From Methylobacter sp. (GTDB lineage Bacteria; Pseudomonadota; Gammaproteobacteria; Methylococcales; Methylomonadaceae): a stretch of DNA of 64,000 nt. The stretch spans positions 124,001-188,000 of the forward strand of contig NZ_JAUXVR010000006.1 in NCBI RefSeq assembly GCF_030680395.1, read 5' to 3'. This document shows positions 61,686-64,000 of the stretch, in pieces; positions within the stretch are counted from its first letter, which is position 1; each line of letters opens with the position of its first letter. The position numbers and the translations under genes are program-made. The notes under the pieces were generated by a model, which saw nothing but the letters and a program-made list of their open reading frames with translations, was not told the origin of the DNA and did not search any database.

Positions 61686-63121
61686 GCGAACATATCCTTT
61701 TTCTTACCGGCAGACTGGCAGAAAAACAGTTGCATAATATCCTGCAAAAAATGCAGCCCGAATTCACTTATACCGTGCATCAGCTGGGTCTCAAAGTCGC
61801 GGCATTAATGACCGCAGACATGATCGGCCGCCGCTTGACCGACACCTTCGGCGCGGATCGCATACTGGTGCCCGGACGCTGCCGAGGCGATCTGGAAGCT
61901 TTGTCCAAAGACTTGGGCCTGCCGATTGAACGCGGCCCGGACGAACTTAAAGATTTGCCGATGTTTTTCGGTCAAGCCGCGCACAAGATTGATTTAAGCC
62001 GCTACAGCGTCAAAATCTTTGCCGAAATCGTCGATGCGCCCAATGTCAGCGTTGAAGAGGTGGTCAAACGCGCCTACTACTACAAACGAAACGGCGCGGA
62101 TGTGATCGACATAGGCTGTCTGCCGAGCACCGATTTTCCGCACATGGAAGACATCATCCGCACCTTGAAGCAGGAAGGTTTCACCGTCAGCATCGATTCG
62201 CTGGAAGCGGACGATTTGCTCAGGGGCGGCAAGGCGGGCGCCGATTACATGCTCAGCCTGCACGAAAGCACCTTGTGGGTTGCCGATGAAGTCGCCGCAA
62301 CACCTATCCTGATCCCGGAAAAACATGAAGATTTGGCTTCGCTTGATAGGGCCATCAACATCATGCAGGCAAAAAACCGCGATTTTATCGTCGACCCGAT
62401 TTTAGATCCGCTGCATTTTGGCTTCACACAATCCATCGTGCGTTATCATGAAGTCAGAAAGAATCATCCCGATATTGAAATGATGCTGGGAGTCGGCAAC
62501 ATCACCGAACTGACCCACGCCGACACGCTGGGTATGAATGCCTTGCTGCTGGGCATCTGCTCGGAACTTAACATCAACAGTATTTTGGCAACCGAAGTCA
62601 GCAAACATGCCTGCCGTGCGGTCAAAGAAGCGGATCTGGCGCGCCGCATCATGTTTGCGGCCAAAGAGCATGGCATGCTGCCCAAGCATATCGATCCGGG
62701 TTTAATGGCTTTGCATGAGACTTCACCCTTTCCTTATAATTTGGAAGAAATCAAGGAACTGGCCGGGCAAATCAAAGACCCCAGTTTTCGGGTTCAAATC
62801 AGTGCCGAAGGCGTGCATATTTTTAACCGTGACGGCATGCACAGCGCCACCGACCCGTTCGACCTGTTTCCAAAGCTGCATGTTGAATCCGATGGCGGCC
62901 ATGCTTTTTATCTGGGCGTTGAATTGGCGCGCGCTGAAATAGCCTGGCAATTGGGCAAACGCTATACCCAGGATCAAGCATTGCAATGGGGCTGTGCAAC
63001 CGATAGCACAGAACCCACCGTTGACCTGCATACCTTTAAACCGGCCGGAACCACTTTCGCCGCGCCCGCTCCCGGCGGGCCTGCGGCATACACACCATCC
63101 CTGGCGATAAAAAAACACTAA
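61682..63121 (+). CDS. DUF6513 / dihydropteroate synthase-like protein (H4MPT synthesis)
   Basis: A 479-residue protein found in organisms with tetrahydromethanopterin. An N-terminal domain of about 130 residues (HILFLTGRLAEKQLHNILQ) precedes a TIM-barrel resembling dihydropteroate synthase at about 135-370 (GADVIDIGCLPSTDFPHMED, VSIDSLEADDLL, FIVDPILDPLHFG, MLGVGNITELTHADT). It is thought to serve in making the methanopterin precursor, in the role of a pteroate synthase. The pair with AfpA-like and DUF447 genes is the usual methylotroph gene order. Confidence 0.88.
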   Translation: MSEHILFLTGRLAEKQLHNILQKMQPEFTYTVHQLGLKVAALMTADMIGRRLTDTFGADRILVPGRCRGDLEALSKDLGLPIERGPDELKDLPMFFGQAAHKIDLSRYSVKIFAEIVDAPNVSVEEVVKRAYYYKRNGADVIDIGCLPSTDFPHMEDIIRTLKQEGFTVSIDSLEADDLLRGGKAGADYMLSLHESTLWVADEVAATPILIPEKHEDLASLDRAINIMQAKNRDFIVDPILDPLHFGFTQSIVRYHEVRKNHPDIEMMLGVGNITELTHADTLGMNALLLGICSELNINSILATEVSKHACRAVKEADLARRIMFAAKEHGMLPKHIDPGLMALHETSPFPYNLEEIKELAGQIKDPSFRVQISAEGVHIFNRDGMHSATDPFDLFPKLHVESDGGHAFYLGVELARAEIAWQLGKRYTQDQALQWGCATDSTEPTVDLHTFKPAGTTFAAPAPGGPAAYTPSLAIKKH

Positions 63122-63191
63122 TGATTACATCCTTTCATTACCCACAGGCGGAACCAACTGCTGCTAAACAGGTGATTAAAAGCTTTTTATT

Positions 63192-63252
63192 CACCACGAA
63201 GACACGAAGACACGAAGAAATAAAACTTCGTGTTCTTCGTGTCTTCGTGGTG
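63192..63252. repeat. Intact CACCACGAAG palindromic repeat
   Basis: Arms at 63192-63217 and 63226-63252 are complementary with one bulge around an 8-base loop. It lies between the DUF6513 and DUF447 genes, which are otherwise read as one unit, so it interrupts the operon. Confidence 0.85.
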
Positions 63253-63302
63253 ATACTTTTTTAATCATTTTTTGATTTACCTGGTTTAATAAGAAATTAC
63301 TA

Positions 63303-63926
63303 ATGATTCAAGAAACCATCGTCATCACTCAAAACAGCTCGGGCGTGGCGCATATTGCGCCTATGGGCATACACATACCCTATGAATCGCAAGACGAATT
63401 TATCATCCTGCCGTTCCGCCCATCAACCACGCTCAATAACTTGCTGGAAAGCAAAACCGCAGTCATTAATTATTGCGATGATGTGCGGGTTTTTGCCGGC
63501 TGCCTGACCGGACGGCGCGACTGGCCGCTAAAACCGGTAGAAAAAATCAACGGTCAAGTACTCAGCTGCGCGTTGGCCCATACCGAAGTCGAACTGGTTC
63601 GCGTTGAAGACGACGAGACCCGGCCCAAGTTATTCTGCAAAGCCGTACACACCGCCAATCATGCGCCCTTTAAAGGCTTTAACCGCGCCCAATATTCGGT
63701 GCTCGAAGCGGCGATTTTAATCAGCCGGTTAAACATGATTCCGCTGGAAAAAATACAAGCCGAAATCGACTATCTGCGCATCGGCCTGGAGAAAACAGCC
63801 GGAGACCGGGAACTGGAAGCCTGGGGTTGGTTGATGACCGTCATTGAAAACTTTATCGCCAAGGATGGTGTGTATGCCGAGAACCTGCCGGGAGCAGGTT
63901 CGGCAAAAGCCGGGATCAACTCATGA
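63303..63926 (+). CDS. DUF447 flavin-binding-like protein (H4MPT synthesis)
   Basis: A 207-residue DUF447 protein with a split-barrel flavin-reductase-like fold: HIAPMGIHIPYESQDEFIILPFRPSTT in the N-domain, NAxxN-like VINYCDDVRVFAG, and a C-terminal helical region (LEAAILISRLNMIPLEKI). Its members co-occur with tetrahydromethanopterin genes in methylotrophs and archaea. Its reaction is not established. Its last codons overlap the start of mfnB. Confidence 0.86.
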   Translation: MIQETIVITQNSSGVAHIAPMGIHIPYESQDEFIILPFRPSTTLNNLLESKTAVINYCDDVRVFAGCLTGRRDWPLKPVEKINGQVLSCALAHTEVELVRVEDDETRPKLFCKAVHTANHAPFKGFNRAQYSVLEAAILISRLNMIPLEKIQAEIDYLRIGLEKTAGDRELEAWGWLMTVIENFIAKDGVYAENLPGAGSAKAGINS

Positions 63927-64000
63927 CCGGAATGCTTGCCAGCGTTAACAGCGTAGAAGAAGCCTTGCAGGCGTTGACTGCGAATGTCGATATTATCGAC
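63923..64000 (+). CDS. mfnB: MfnB-like (5-formylfuran-3-yl)methyl phosphate synthase, N-terminal part
   Basis: An ATG at 63923 overlaps the DUF447 stop by 4 bases and opens a frame running off the window (MTGMLASVNSVEEALQAL, then ANVDIID). This matches the start of the MfnB/DUF556 family, MxxMLASV..xEEALxALxxxADIID, the first enzyme of methanofuran synthesis (two glyceraldehyde 3-phosphate to the furan phosphate). Only 26 codons are visible. Confidence 0.8.
   Translation, partial: MTGMLASVNSVEEALQALTANVDIID

Noticed and set aside
1-64000. tRNA or rRNA genes
   Set aside because: I found no cloverleaf-like CCA-ended segments or rRNA-like blocks by eye; a tRNAscan-type search would be needed to be sure.

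Overview
The window looks like chromosome from a gamma-proteobacterial methanotroph or close methylotroph (Methylococcales, Methylobacter-like). The strongest clue is the right end, where genes for making tetrahydromethanopterin and methanofuran sit together: an AfpA/DmrA-like flavoprotein, a DUF6513 dihydropteroate-synthase-like protein, DUF447, and the start of MfnB. The Gram-negative envelope genes (bamA, skp, fabZ, lpxA, mlaA), the EF-P/EpmA/EpmB set, heme A synthase and soxYZ fit this. The assignment is inference from gene content; there is no rRNA, and I recognised no tRNA.

Layout. 1-1.3 kb: end of a DUF3597 gene and a YidB-LysM protein. 1.4-7.3 kb (minus): a three-gene signalling operon of a PAS-rich histidine kinase, a CheY-like receiver and a REC-PAS-PAS-GGDEF-EAL protein. 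8-9.8 kb: lipid kinase and metallophosphoesterase. 10-13.4 kb: cydDC. 13.6-16.8 kb: OmpA-like lipoprotein, thiD, thiE, soxY, soxZ. 16.8-20.8 kb (minus): L,D-transpeptidase, DUF2182, DUF1326, an SDR and a DUF938 methyltransferase. DUF938 carries a near-perfect sigma-54 promoter, and diverges from a sigma-54 activator with a cysteine-rich MetOD1 sensor domain (20.9-22.5 kb). 22.5-27.3 kb: an orphan type I-E CRISPR repeat, a long palindrome, an hsdS relic, a fused HsdM-S gene and hsdR. 27.5-34.4 kb: a very acidic small protein with nadA, then aspS, an FmdB-type zinc ribbon, pyrC, mlaA, rnt, grxD. 35-44.5 kb: srkA, rnhB-lpxA-fabZ-skp-bamA, the EF-P module, a 5'-nucleotidase. 44.5-57.8 kb: a giant acidic repeat protein with a SPOR domain, gcvR-bcp-phoH, an AI-2E family permease, ctaA, ygfZ/ygfX, a cyclic-nucleotide-binding protein, parC, a thioesterase. 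57.8-59.3 kb: a small defence-like island with a decayed helicase relic and two toxin-antitoxin pairs. 59.7-64 kb: a small membrane protein, folP and the H4MPT/methanofuran genes.

Most of the window is housekeeping. The accessory parts are the restriction/CRISPR-relic zone (22.5-27.8 kb) and the relic/toxin-antitoxin zone (57.8-59.3 kb). Several families of short palindromic repeats are scattered between genes. One copy is interrupted by a copy of another family, which is direct evidence of past mobility. The best candidate for an undescribed system is the sigma-54 circuit: a MetOD1-type activator facing a sigma-54 promoter that drives DUF938, probably with the SDR, DUF1326 and DUF2182 genes behind it. 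None of these has a known pathway role that I can name.
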